Source: Ferruginibacter sp. HRS2-29 | GTDB taxonomy: Bacteria > Bacteroidota > Bacteroidia > Chitinophagales > Chitinophagaceae | Direction: 5' to 3' | Assembly (NCBI RefSeq): GCF_024343615.1 | Contig: NZ_RJUB01000145.1 | Span: forward strand, 1-42,520 | DNA: 42,520 bases | In this document: one piece after another, positions 30,767 to 41,028 of the stretch | Layout: each line of letters starts with the position of its first letter | How positions within the stretch are numbered: the stretch's first letter is position 1 | Made by a program: the position numbers and the translations under genes | Notes under the pieces: generated by a model | Told to the model about the DNA's origin: nothing | What the model saw: only the letters and a program-made list of their open reading frames with translations | The model's database searches: none

Positions 30767-33700
30767 CTAGTTGATCACCAGTTTTTCCACCCTGGTATCA
30801 TTTCCTGTGGCGATGTTGAAAATATAAACTCCTTTCGCAAGGCCTGAAATATTCAGTGTGATGGCTGAACTTAATTGTTGTTTTTTCCAGGTGCGAACGA
30901 GCTTGCCTTCGGCGTTGAACAGGTTAATATCGGATAAACCGCTGGCGCCCGCAACAAATATTTTCACTTTGTCGCTGGCAGGGTTAGGGCTGATACTGAT
31001 GCTGATGCTGCCATTGCCTTTGATCTTCGCCTGCCTTACTTCAGAAAGCAGTGACCTGTTGTCAAAATCGGTCTGGCGAAGGCGGTAGTAATACAATACT
31101 TCCGGCTGAACGAAATTATCAGTGTAAGAATAATTCCTAAGGCTGCTGCTGTTGCCCGCGCCGTCTACCCATGCGATCTTTTCGTAGGTAACACCGTCTT
31201 TGCTGCGTTCGATCGCAAAGCCTTTGTTGTTTTGCTCGGCAGTGGTATTCCAGGTCAGCAGGATGTTGTTGGTGGCCGGCCTTGCAGCAAAATCCAGCGA
31301 TTGAACAGGCAAAGCGGTCAACGGCGAAACCAGCAGGAATTGAGAGAAACCTCCGGTGAAATTTGCTGTAAAGGACGCATATCCTTTGGTGGTACGCTGG
31401 TCGTCCACGGTAGTAGCTACTACCACCGAATTTGCTGCGGTCAATGTAGTGGCAAGGTTTACGCCATCCTGTACCTTCATCAGTTTGAGATTCGGTACGC
31501 TGGATGCCCATGCTGCAAGCTCTGCTGTAGTGAAGTAGAATGTGGCCTGGTAAGTAGCGGTAGAATTTGCTACGGCAGGACTAAGGCTGATCACTTTGTT
31601 GCTGCGCTGGTACACACCGCCGGTTGTATTGAGGGTAGTGAGCCCGGTGCCGGAAGAGCTGACAGTAGCTGTAACACAACCCAGGTCAACACTCGGGTTG
31701 GTGATGGTAGCAATGATATTGTTGGTGCTGCTTACATATTGTTCTGACTGTCCTGCAGGATGCGTCTGTACCACCGATTGGTTCAATACGGTTTCCACAC
31801 CAGCCGCTTCACCGGTGATGACTACGTTATCGATTGTAAACGGTGGGTTGATACCGGTTGCGGCATCATTCTGCCATTCAAAACAAATCCAGACGTTTGG
31901 CTGATTGGCCAATATATCCGGCAGGGGTACCACCACATTTGTTTTACCCGTTACGCCCTGGAAGGCAACAAGATTTCCCAGTGTATTATATACCGGGAGG
32001 AAACCTTGGGTTTGTGAAGTGGTGGTGTAACGCAGATAACCGAAATCATTTCCGACGCCATTGCTGGCGTAATCAAACGAGATCTTTATATTTTTATACC
32101 CGATGGTATTGAAAGCCGGTGTGACTGCAGCGGCATCCGATGCGGCGGTAAAAGTATAGGCATTGGCAGCGATCTCATTAGTCTTGTCGCTGGCAGATCC
32201 ATTAGTAATATGGAGTATCCTGCCATCGGCGGCAGAAAATCCTGTGGCTGAGCCGAATTGCGCATTGGCGGTAAACGTGTTGGCAGTGCCGGAAAAATTA
32301 GCCAGCAGCCAGCCGGGAACCAGTCCGTTATTAGCGGCGGTGCCGAAGTTTTGCGACAGCAGCTGAACGTTGGGATTGGTCACATTGATTGTTTTGACCG
32401 CATCATCTTCCACTTTGGTGATCGTGATGGTCTGTCCGGTTGTACCTGCCGTAACACCGCCCCCGCTGCCGATCGTATAACCGAGTACGATGGTTTTATT
32501 TCCCGAAGGGAGCGCATCATCGAATATGCGGAGATTTACCGCTTTGTAATTATCGCCGGTGGCGAAAGAAACGGTAGGCGTGAGTAATTGATAATCCACG
32601 CCATTTACAGCGGTACCGCCGGTGGTGATGGTTACTGTAGTAGCAGCGGTGGCTTTATCTTCCACGTTCAGTTCCAGGCTGATATCCCTGAAACGGGGGC
32701 AGGTAGTCATACCGCTGTTTTCATTGACCCTCAACACACCATCGCAATCAGCAAAAGCGATGGCATTACTGGCGGTAACCAGCACAGATCCTACAGTAGA
32801 CGTTGCAAGGCTGCCCCTTCTCGGGCTATTGGCAAATACAGCTTCCATACGGTCGCCCTGGTTTACAGTAAATGTATTGGCAATGATATCATCACTGTAG
32901 TCCATATAATTTTCAAACATCTCATCGGCAGTGCCGCAGCTGTTTGGTTTTGGGTGGGTGGGTTCACCGGAATTGTTTTCAAAATGAGTAGGGGTATCGT
33001 TGCAATAGTCGGTACCGCAATCGGTATCGCCCCAGATATGGCGAAGGCCGAAGAAATGCCCGAGTTCATGGGTCAATGTTTTTCCCTTTCCATAGGGATC
33101 GGCACAGACACCGAACGGTTTGAATACACTACCAACTGTTGTGTAGCTGATGGTAACGCCGGCGGTAGTATTGGTTTCAGAATTATTCAGTCCCGTTAAT
33201 CCCGAAGAAGCGGGAAAGGTAGCGATCCCGAGAATGCCTGCTTCCCATTCCGATACCCAGATGTTGAGGTATTTTGTAGGATCCCAGATGGAGCCTGGTT
33301 TGATGGTGTTGGTAAGATAGTTGTTGGCACCAGAAGCATACCCTACAGTGTATGGAGGTGCGGTCCAGCCTTTATCACTTCTATTGATACGGTCGATTCC
33401 CGGCTCAGGCATGAGATTGCCCAAAGGATCTGTCTGCGCCAGTCCGAAACGGATACCCATATCTTCGGAAACAGCGTAGGGGCTGTTGGACAGGTTGGCA
33501 TAATCTTTATTGATCTGCAATACCTGCTGGATAATAGCAGCCTGTGATACATTTCGTCCGACACCCACTGCTTCATTGTTGTGAATGATGTGGAATACCA
33601 CGGGCAAAGTAACACCGGGTGTGATCTTTGGCAGCGTAGGATCGGCTTTTCTTTCAGCAATCTTCTGGCTCATCCAGGCTTCAAACTGGGCGGTGGTTTC

Positions 33701-33856
33701 GGCATCGGGATGCAGCGCATTGAATTGCTGCAACAATTCTGCCGTTGCGCATTTTCGTTGGTTAAGATTGAGAGATTTTGATCTGCTGACCTGCTGCGCA
33801 AATATGTGTGCTGTTAGGAGCAACAGCGCAAAGGCCAGGGTGTAAATTTTCTTCAT
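30767..33856 (-). CDS. Secreted pappalysin-like metalloprotease with T9SS signal (copy 2)
   Basis: This 1029-residue paralogue has the same layout as its neighbour: signal peptide (1-21, ending IFAQ), zinc motif H263-E-LGH267-FFG-LRH273 with the Met-turn in ENYMDYSDD, a Calx-beta-like domain, an anchor-J-like domain and a C-terminal T9SS sorting domain (ISISPNPASDKVKIF to TRVEKLVIN). ATG 33856 is preferred over the longer frame because it begins exactly with MKKIYTLAF, like MKKIYASLM in the paralogue, and the extension overlaps the enolase terminator. The C-terminal quarter is far more alike between the copies than the catalytic part. Each gene has its own terminator, so they are separate transcripts. 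Confidence 0.94.
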   Translation of the reverse strand: MKKIYTLAFALLLLTAHIFAQQVSRSKSLNLNQRKCATAELLQQFNALHPDAETTAQFEAWMSQKIAERKADPTLPKITPGVTLPVVFHIIHNNEAVGVGRNVSQAAIIQQVLQINKDYANLSNSPYAVSEDMGIRFGLAQTDPLGNLMPEPGIDRINRSDKGWTAPPYTVGYASGANNYLTNTIKPGSIWDPTKYLNIWVSEWEAGILGIATFPASSGLTGLNNSETNTTAGVTISYTTVGSVFKPFGVCADPYGKGKTLTHELGHFFGLRHIWGDTDCGTDYCNDTPTHFENNSGEPTHPKPNSCGTADEMFENYMDYSDDIIANTFTVNQGDRMEAVFANSPRRGSLATSTVGSVLVTASNAIAFADCDGVLRVNENSGMTTCPRFRDISLELNVEDKATAATTVTITTGGTAVNGVDYQLLTPTVSFATGDNYKAVNLRIFDDALPSGNKTIVLGYTIGSGGGVTAGTTGQTITITKVEDDAVKTINVTNPNVQLLSQNFGTAANNGLVPGWLLANFSGTANTFTANAQFGSATGFSAADGRILHITNGSASDKTNEIAANAYTFTAASDAAAVTPAFNTIGYKNIKISFDYASNGVGNDFGYLRYTTTSQTQGFLPVYNTLGNLVAFQGVTGKTNVVVPLPDILANQPNVWICFEWQNDAATGINPPFTIDNVVITGEAAGVETVLNQSVVQTHPAGQSEQYVSSTNNIIATITNPSVDLGCVTATVSSSGTGLTTLNTTGGVYQRSNKVISLSPAVANSTATYQATFYFTTAELAAWASSVPNLKLMKVQDGVNLATTLTAANSVVVATTVDDQRTTKGYASFTANFTGGFSQFLLVSPLTALPVQSLDFAARPATNNILLTWNTTAEQNNKGFAIERSKDGVTYEKIAWVDGAGNSSSLRNYSYTDNFVQPEVLYYYRLRQTDFDNRSLLSEVRQAKIKGNGSISISISPNPASDKVKIFVAGASGLSDINLFNAEGKLVRTWKKQQLSSAITLNISGLAKGVYIFNIATGNDTRVEKLVIN

Positions 33857-33910
33857 ACAATTAGTTTGTTTAAATAGTAGACGATCTTTCTGTGTAAGAA
33901 TTACGTGCAT

Positions 33911-33942
33911 AAAAAAAGCTACTAAAGATAGTAGCTTTTTTT
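33911..33942 (-). terminator. Terminator after enolase
   Basis: 14-bp perfect arms aaaaaaagctacta (33911-33924) and tagtagcttttttt (33929-33942), loop aaga. T-tracts on both strands make it potentially bidirectional. Confidence 0.88.
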
Positions 33943-33969
33943 CATGTATTTAATGTTTGTGCAAAAAAC

Positions 33970-35510
<1,541 letters not shown>

Positions 35511-36416
35511 TTAGGTCGTCAATGATTTAAACACACTCTCCAGGCTATTGGATTGTGTCTGCAATGAAACGATGTTGAGGTTTTGCCCGATGCTCAGTTC
35601 CAGCAGCTGTTTTTTTACAGCTTCTGCGTTGGTACATTCGATATTGAATACTCCGGCTTGCGGCAATGTTACCCTCTTTACGTGATGCATATTTCTCACC
35701 AGTTCCACATCTACATCTTCTTTGAATTCAACGAGGATGGCCTGGTGATCTTTGTTGTCTTTCTGCAGGTTGCCCAACTGGTCATCGGCTACAATATTCC
35801 CTTTGTTGATGATGATCACCCTGTCGCAGATAGCTTCTACTTCCTGCATGATATGGGAGGAAAAAAGGATGGTCTTATTGGCAGACAATGATCTGATCAC
35901 GTTCCTGATCTCTATGATCTGGTTGGGATCGAGGCCGCTGGTAGGTTCATCAAGAATGAGCACTTCCGGCTCATGCACCAATGCTGCTGCGAGCCCCACA
36001 CGCTGTTTGTACCCCTTGCTGAGCTGGCCGATCTTTTTATGGCTTTCGGGCGTAAGCCCTACCGTGACGATTACTTTTTCGATGCTGGTCCCGGAGTCTT
36101 TGATGCCGTGTATATTGGCGATAAATTGCAGGTATTCACGCACGTACATGTCCATGTACAATGGGTTCGCTTCGGGCAAATAACCGATTTTTTTCTTTGA
36201 ATCAAGATTGTTTTCATTCACTGTAATGCCACACACATCTATCTTTCCCGCATCGGCAGCAAGATAACCGGTGATCATTTTCATCGTAGTGCTTTTGCCC
36301 GCGCCGTTCGGCCCGAGAAAGCCTACAATCTCGCCTTTATTTACAGTAAAGGAAATATTGTTGACGGCTTTTTGAGCGCCATAGTTTTTGGAAAGTTTGT
36401 TTACAGATATAGACAT
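35511..36416 (-). CDS. gldA: GldA-type gliding-motility ABC transporter ATPase
   Basis: This 301-residue ATPase has Walker A GPNGAGKST (residues 35-43), the Q-loop region GYLPEANPLYMDMYVREYL, the signature LSKGYKQRVGLAAAL and Walker B VLILDEPTSGLDP. The C-terminal extension of about 80 residues is that of the GldA/CcmA_7-type exporters. With GldF and GldG it would form a transporter needed for gliding in flavobacteria. The permease genes are not in the window, so the gld name is by family resemblance. The higA gene lies just 9 bp upstream. Confidence 0.85.
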   Translation of the reverse strand: MSISVNKLSKNYGAQKAVNNISFTVNKGEIVGFLGPNGAGKSTTMKMITGYLAADAGKIDVCGITVNENNLDSKKKIGYLPEANPLYMDMYVREYLQFIANIHGIKDSGTSIEKVIVTVGLTPESHKKIGQLSKGYKQRVGLAAALVHEPEVLILDEPTSGLDPNQIIEIRNVIRSLSANKTILFSSHIMQEVEAICDRVIIINKGNIVADDQLGNLQKDNKDHQAILVEFKEDVDVELVRNMHHVKRVTLPQAGVFNIECTNAEAVKKQLLELSIGQNLNIVSLQTQSNSLESVFKSLTT

Positions 36417-36425
36417 TTAGTATCT

Positions 36426-36800
36426 TTAAATGATTCGGTATTCTTTGGTCAGGGAATCAGATGGAATGTTTAGCATTTTACTGAATATTCTTATCATGCT
36501 TAATGACAAAGGTTTTTTATAATTCAATACTTTACTAACAGTACCTTTATCTCCATATTCATTCGCAAGATCTATTGGTTTGTAACCAAAATCCTCCATT
36601 CGAATCTTAATTAATTCAATTGGATCCAGTTCAGGTAAATCCCAAAGAGTCTTTTCATATTGACCAATAAGAAAAGCCAGTAAAAGTTTCTCCTTGTGCT
36701 CAGAAGTGCCTTTTACTGCTTCTCTTATTTGTTCATACCGTTCTGTTGCTTTTTGATAGTCTTTTTTATTTTCAATCAAAAACCATTGATTTCTTGTCAT
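36426..36800 (-). CDS. higA: HigA-type antitoxin
   Basis: This 124-residue protein has a long helical N-terminal part and a C-terminal helix-turn-helix (about 80-118: KPIDLANEYGDKGTVSKVLNYKKPLSLSMIRIFSKML). It matches antitoxins that pair with HigB-type mRNA interferases in Bacteroidota and neutralise the toxin while repressing the operon. It follows higB on the same strand after 58 bp. The toxin-first order is the one typical of hig systems. Both genes are AT-rich relative to ricT and gldA, which suggests acquisition. Confidence 0.88.
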   Translation of the reverse strand: MTRNQWFLIENKKDYQKATERYEQIREAVKGTSEHKEKLLLAFLIGQYEKTLWDLPELDPIELIKIRMEDFGYKPIDLANEYGDKGTVSKVLNYKKPLSLSMIRIFSKMLNIPSDSLTKEYRII

Positions 36801-36858
36801 TTTTTTTCGTAGTTGATAATAACTTAATCATTAAGTTTATCAAAGGTTACATAGTTAT

Positions 36859-37152
36859 TTATATAGTTTCAGGATCAATCTTATCATATTCATTATGAGT
36901 TCCGATGAACCTAATTTCTAGTATGGTATCGATATAGTCAATATGAGCAATTAGCCTGTAATTATTGTGTAGAATTTCAAATCTCGCTCTATTGTTTTTA
37001 ATAATTTTTGCTTTTGGAAACGCTTTTAAAACGTCTTGTTTATTTTTCCATTGTGCATTTTCAACAACTGTTTTCCATGCAGACAGGCTTTTTCTAGAAT
37101 CTGCATGCTCTAGGCTAAAATTACGTAGTTTCTCTAAGTATACTATTTGCAT
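36859..37152 (-). CDS. higB: HigB-type toxin, mRNA interferase
   Basis: This 97-residue toxin fits the HigB_toxin family: WKTVVENAQWKNKQDVLKAFPKAKIIKNNRARFEILHNNYRLIAHIDYIDTILEIRFIGTHNEYDKID. The RFEI..NNYRLIAHI strands and the RFIGTHNEYDKI end are hallmarks. Such proteins cleave mRNA, often on the ribosome. The basic residues R73 and R81 in the final strands would fit the active region by analogy. No break is visible, so the pair looks functional. The intergenic space before it holds no exact TAnnTTTG box. Confidence 0.9.
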   Translation of the reverse strand: MQIVYLEKLRNFSLEHADSRKSLSAWKTVVENAQWKNKQDVLKAFPKAKIIKNNRARFEILHNNYRLIAHIDYIDTILEIRFIGTHNEYDKIDPETI

Positions 37153-37294
37153 ACATATTGATTAAAAAATAGTTAAGTAAAAATTTCATATTTAAAATAG
37201 CCTGTTATCGCAAGGCAGCGTTTAGAAAACAAAGATAAATAAAAAAGTTGGCAATTTGCCAACTTTTTTATTTGATAATAGTTTTAAAACAATG

Positions 37295-38797
37295 TTAATC
37301 CTTCTTCTCTCCACCACCTTCCTGCGGAGGCTTCTGTGGTCCACGTTGCTGGTTCTGCTGCCTTGGAGGGCGCTGCTGTTGTGGCGGACGCTGCTGACCT
37401 TGTCCCTGCTGCTTTGGAGGTCGTTGAGCATTTCCACCTTCCTGTGGGGGACGCTGTTGCTGGCCTCCCCGATTTTGAGGAGGGCGTTGCTGCTGCCCTT
37501 GTCCGGGTTGTTGCTTTTGCTGTGGAGGACGCTGTTGTTGCTGCCCCTGTGCCGGCCGCTGCCTTTGCTGGCCGCCTTCCTGCGGAGGCTTCTGGCCACC
37601 GCGTTGCTGGTTGCCGCCACGGTTGCCCGGGGTTTGCTGCTGACCACCACGCTGTTGTGTTTGCTGTTGGCTGCGTTCTTTATCCCTGCGTTTGCGGGTA
37701 GTCTTTTCCAGGCTTTTCAGGCTGATCTGCCCTACTATATCTGCATATTCAGGTTCTATTTCTTTCGGTTTGCCCGTTACCACTTCAGCCGTTTCCAGTT
37801 CTTCAGGGCGTATACCTTCGCGGTTCTGCGCCTTTATCTTTTTCACCATTTCGAGCGTAAGCGGGTATTGCTTATTGCTTTCAGCCATGGTGTACCACAT
37901 GAGGTTGCGGAAAATATCTTTTTTTACCAGGAAAGCCCTGCCTTTGGCTGTTTCGAGCATATCCGCGTCGTTGGGAAAAAACTGGAGGGCGTCCATATAG
38001 GTATCCAGTTCATAATTGAGGCAACATTTCAGCCTGCCGCACTGGCCGCTTAATTTGGTCTGGTTAATGCTGAGGTTCTGGTAGCGTGCAGCATTAGTAT
38101 TCACACTTTTGAAATCTGTAAGCCAGGTACTACAACATAATTCGCGGCCGCAACTGCCGATGCCACCTACTTTTCCAGCTTCCTGACGGGCGCCGATCTG
38201 CCGCATTTCCACTTTCACTTTAAACTCTCCGGCGTACTGTTTGATCAGTTCCCTGAAATCCACCCTGTCGTCAGCGATGTAAAAAAATGTCGCTTTCCGG
38301 CCATCTGCCTGCACTTCCACTTCGGCCATTTTCATATCCAGCTTCAGCACTCTTGCCATCGCACGGCTGCGGATAAGCACCTGCGCTTCCCTGGCTTTAT
38401 TTTCCTTCATCTTGGCCAGGTCGATATCGGTGGCGCGGCGAAGTACTTTTTTTATGTCGGGGTTGAATTCGTCGATCTTGTGTTTTTTGAGTTGAAGGCG
38501 TACCAGTTCGCCGGTAAGATTTACCATCCCTACGTCGAAGCCATTGACGCCTTCCACGGCGATCATTTCGCCTCTTTCAAAATAATGAAGGGTAGTGTTT
38601 TTGAAATAGTCCTTCCTGCTGCCATTGTTGAAACTCACTTCCACGATGCGGCAACTGCTTTCAGGATCGCTGAAGGGGAGATTTGCCAGCCAATCGTGTA
38701 CATTCATACGGTTGCAACTGCCACTTGCACAACTTCCTTTACTTTGGCAACCGCCCGGAGCATCGCCTTTGGCGGTACCGCAACTTCCACATGCCAT
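37295..38797 (-). CDS. ricT: RicT/PSP1-domain protein with long Q/R/P/G-rich tail
   Basis: The 500-residue protein contains the PSP1 core of RicT (YaaT), part of the Ric complex described in Bacillus, which is tied to RNase Y and holds iron-sulfur clusters. Diagnostic parts are IGSCGRELCCSTWL and QCGRLKCCLNYELD. The N-terminus is cysteine-rich (MACGSCGT, CQSKGSCASGSCNR). From about residue 376 a 125-residue tail of repeated QQRPPQ, QEGG and RGG elements is predicted to be disordered and basic. ATG 38797 is chosen because the upstream frame adds residues unlike the family. The order holB then ricT is the same as in Bacillus. Confidence 0.92.
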   Translation of the reverse strand: MACGSCGTAKGDAPGGCQSKGSCASGSCNRMNVHDWLANLPFSDPESSCRIVEVSFNNGSRKDYFKNTTLHYFERGEMIAVEGVNGFDVGMVNLTGELVRLQLKKHKIDEFNPDIKKVLRRATDIDLAKMKENKAREAQVLIRSRAMARVLKLDMKMAEVEVQADGRKATFFYIADDRVDFRELIKQYAGEFKVKVEMRQIGARQEAGKVGGIGSCGRELCCSTWLTDFKSVNTNAARYQNLSINQTKLSGQCGRLKCCLNYELDTYMDALQFFPNDADMLETAKGRAFLVKKDIFRNLMWYTMAESNKQYPLTLEMVKKIKAQNREGIRPEELETAEVVTGKPKEIEPEYADIVGQISLKSLEKTTRKRRDKERSQQQTQQRGGQQQTPGNRGGNQQRGGQKPPQEGGQQRQRPAQGQQQQRPPQQKQQPGQGQQQRPPQNRGGQQQRPPQEGGNAQRPPKQQGQGQQRPPQQQRPPRQQNQQRGPQKPPQEGGGEKKD

Positions 38798-38995
38798 AAT
38801 CTGATCATATTTTGTTCCCGCCAAGGCGGGAAAGATTATTAAATATTTCGGAACCCCTCCTGATTTCCGTCGGTGTGTATTTGTACTTAGCTGACTGAAA
38901 AGCAATTATTTGTATAAATCTATCACACGCAATTGTGATTCGTTTCAGTATAAAAACGAATAAATGCCGGAATATAGTACACAGGAAGGCAAACC

Positions 38996-40276
38996 CTATT
39001 GCATCAAAATTACTGATTTGTTGCTAATAATATGATACAACTTAATTGTAAGGGCGTGAAACAGCATTTTGGGGTTGGCATTGCGCTCCACGTAATAGGT
39101 GGCCTGGTCGAGTTCGTGAATGATGGCTTCCTGCTGCTCGATGCCACAAAGTTTGTTGAACCGGATGGCAAATTCGATATCGCTGCGGGCCTGTTCATTG
39201 CCCTGGGTTTCTTTCTGGTGAGGCAGGTTTTCGAGCCCGATGGCGCGGATCCTGACAGCCTGCTCGAGTATATGGGTGAAATATTTGAGGAATTGTTTTT
39301 GTTTTTCGCGGCCGTTCTTGCTCATTTCCTCGATCCATTTTACCTGCGCCACCGGCCCCGTCTTTACAATACTGTTGAGCCAATCCCTCAGCATCGATTC
39401 CCAATCGTCTTCGGCATGTTGCAGCTGATGCAGCGCTTCGTGATAATTTCCTTCGGAAACGGCAGCGATCTGGCTGGCTTTCTGAAAAGAAAGATTTTCT
39501 TTCAATTGCAATGCAGTTTCAATATCGTGTACATTCAGCTGTGGTACTTTTACCAGCTGCGTACGCGAAAGGATGGTTGGCAGCACCAGCGCATCATTTT
39601 CCGCCACCAGGATAAAAAGCGTATTGGCAGGCGGTTCTTCGATCAGCTTCAATAATTTATTACCTTCTTTGCCCAACGCCTCAGGCATCCACATGATGAG
39701 TATCTTGTATTCGGCTTCAAAACTTTTGAGGCTCAGCTTGCGGATGATATCATTGCATTCATATACATTGATATTACCCTGTTTGTTTTCAGCACCGGCA
39801 AACTGCAGCCAATCATAACTATTGCCATACGGGTTTGCCAGGATGAATTCCCTCCACTCCACGATGAAATCGGTACAAACGGATTTGTCGCCGGGTTTTT
39901 TTGGAAAAATCGGGTATGAAAAATGAATATCGGGATGGATGAGTTTTGCCGCTTTCTGGCAGGCAGCGCATTCTCCACAGGAATCGTGAAGAGTTGTCAG
40001 TTGTGAGTTGTCAGTTGTCAGCGCTTCCACGGCAGGTTCAGGCTCGCCAAACATCGAAAGTTCGGTGGTCTGTGGTCGGTTGTCGGTCGTCTTCTTAGGT
40101 TTCTTCCCGCCTGTTTTTTCGCATACAATATATTGTGCAAAAGCCTGCGCCAGCGATAAAGCACCGCTTCCTTCTTTTCCCAAAAACAGCAAAGCATGGC
40201 TGAGCCTGTTGTGGGAGATCATATGAACCAGTTGTTCTTTGAGATCAGTTTGACCAATTACTTCCGAAAATTGCAT
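38996..40276 (-). CDS. holB: DNA polymerase III subunit delta-prime, with repeat-derived insert
   Basis: This 426-residue clamp-loader subunit opens with MQFSEVIGQTDLKEQLVHMISHNRLSHALLFLGKEGSG. The P-loop lacks the Lys-Thr pair, which is normal for delta-prime. The zinc module uses C52 (VCEK) and C100, C103, C106 (SCGECAACQ). Between them, residues 62-98 hold TTDNRPQTTEL and LTTDNSQLTTLHD (39983-40093). On the DNA this is the ggtctgtggtcgg and gttgtcagttgtgag repeat seen in intergenic spaces of this window. The spacing C52 to C100 is about 40 residues longer than usual. The AAA+ parts after it look intact. An upstream TACCTTTG sits 4 bp from the ATG, suggesting a very short leader. Confidence 0.93.
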   Translation of the reverse strand: MQFSEVIGQTDLKEQLVHMISHNRLSHALLFLGKEGSGALSLAQAFAQYIVCEKTGGKKPKKTTDNRPQTTELSMFGEPEPAVEALTTDNSQLTTLHDSCGECAACQKAAKLIHPDIHFSYPIFPKKPGDKSVCTDFIVEWREFILANPYGNSYDWLQFAGAENKQGNINVYECNDIIRKLSLKSFEAEYKILIMWMPEALGKEGNKLLKLIEEPPANTLFILVAENDALVLPTILSRTQLVKVPQLNVHDIETALQLKENLSFQKASQIAAVSEGNYHEALHQLQHAEDDWESMLRDWLNSIVKTGPVAQVKWIEEMSKNGREKQKQFLKYFTHILEQAVRIRAIGLENLPHQKETQGNEQARSDIEFAIRFNKLCGIEQQEAIIHELDQATYYVERNANPKMLFHALTIKLYHIISNKSVILMQ

Positions 40277-40280
40277 GAGG

Positions 40281-40288
40281 CAAAGGTA
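40281..40288 (-). promoter_or_regulatory. -7 box TACCTTTG for holB (minus strand)
   Basis: Plus-strand caaaggta. Only 4 bp separate it from the ATG, so a transcript started here would be leaderless or nearly so. Confidence 0.5.
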
Positions 40289-40300
40289 GTGAATAGTGAA

Positions 40301-40333
40301 AAACCCCGGAGGTTTTCAAAACCTCCGGGGTTT
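40301..40333. repeat. Dispersed palindrome, perfect 16-bp arms
   Basis: aaaccccggaggtttt (40301-40316), c, aaaacctccggggttt (40318-40333). Same element as at 4841-4889. It lies between gpx and holB, next to the holB promoter box. Confidence 0.9.
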
Positions 40334-40366
40334 AAATAAAAATGGCCATGAATAATCATGGCCATC
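40334..40366 (-). terminator. Terminator after the glutathione peroxidase gene
   Basis: Arms atggccatga (40342-40351) and tcatggccat (40356-40365), loop ataa. On the minus strand TTTTATTTAAA follows. It lies 40 bp after the stop at 40406. Confidence 0.75.
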
Positions 40367-40405
40367 TTTAAAAAACTTCCGTCGCCGGGATCCGGCGGTT
40401 GTTTT

Positions 40406-40984
40406 TTATAATTTGCTGGTAATTTCTTCGCTGAGCGGCGTGGTCTTGCTGGGGAAATAGGCGACCAGCTTTCCTTTTTCATCTACCAAAAATTTATTGA
40501 AATTCCATTTCACTTCGGCATCCATCACGCCATTCTGATCTTTGTGGGTTAACCATTTATAAATAGGAGCCTGCGCATCACCTTTTACTGAAATCTTGGC
40601 CGCCACAGGAAAAGTTACGCCATAATTTTTTTCACAGACTTCTTTTATCTCAAGTGCGCTGCCTTGCTCCTGGTTGAAATCATTTGACGGGAAACCTACC
40701 ACTACCAGCTTGTCTTTGTACTTTTCAGAAAGCTCCTGCAATTCTTTATACTGGGGGGTATAGCCACATTTGGAAGCCGTATTTACAATCAATATCTTTT
40801 TTCCTTTGAAGGAAGAGAAATCGATGGTGCCACCTGTCAGTCCTTCCACTTTAAATTGATATACTGTAGTGGTGGCGGCCGGCGCTGCTGCGGTAGCTGC
40901 GTGGCTTCCTGAAGACGGGGTGTTGAATTTTACCGCTGCTGTTGCAGTGATGGCGATAGCGGCTAACGCGATGAATTTTATCAT
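40406..40984 (-). CDS. Exported glutathione peroxidase family protein
   Basis: This 192-residue thiol peroxidase has the family motifs NTASKCGYTPQYKELQELSEKYK with peroxidatic Cys73, VVVGFPSNDFNQEQGS around Gln105, and KWNFNKFLVDEKG with Trp160 and Asn161. An N-terminal hydrophobic segment (residues 3-17) and a low-complexity Ala/Thr linker to about residue 40 precede the catalytic domain, which suggests export or membrane anchoring to the periplasm. Bacterial members usually use thioredoxin rather than glutathione as donor. The loop after NDF is one residue shorter than in the usual pattern (FGGQE), a small oddity. Confidence 0.92.
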   Translation of the reverse strand: MIKFIALAAIAITATAAVKFNTPSSGSHAATAAAPAATTTVYQFKVEGLTGGTIDFSSFKGKKILIVNTASKCGYTPQYKELQELSEKYKDKLVVVGFPSNDFNQEQGSALEIKEVCEKNYGVTFPVAAKISVKGDAQAPIYKWLTHKDQNGVMDAEVKWNFNKFLVDEKGKLVAYFPSKTTPLSEEITSKL

Positions 40985-41028
40985 GATCTTTTTTTTATAA
41001 ACGTTTTATCTGAAGGAATGGTTGTGTC

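Noticed and set aside
27479..33856. The two metalloproteases as a toxin-effector system with immunity gene
   Set aside because: Both have ordinary T9SS cargo architecture; no small immunity-like gene lies between or after them, and each has its own terminator.
37336..38053. Long plus-strand frames opposite the RicT tail
   Set aside because: They are shadows of the low-complexity CAG/CCT-type repeats; their Leu/Ala-rich content is what antisense reading of a Q/P-rich tail gives.
38798..38905. N-terminal extension of RicT
   Set aside because: The RicT-like protein begins naturally at MACGSCGT (38797); the added residues have no family resemblance.
38925..38945. CRP-like site atcacacgcaattgtgat upstream of ricT
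   Set aside because: The half-sites are in the wrong order (TCACA before TGTGA) and spacing for CRP/FNR sites, and no CRP gene is in view.
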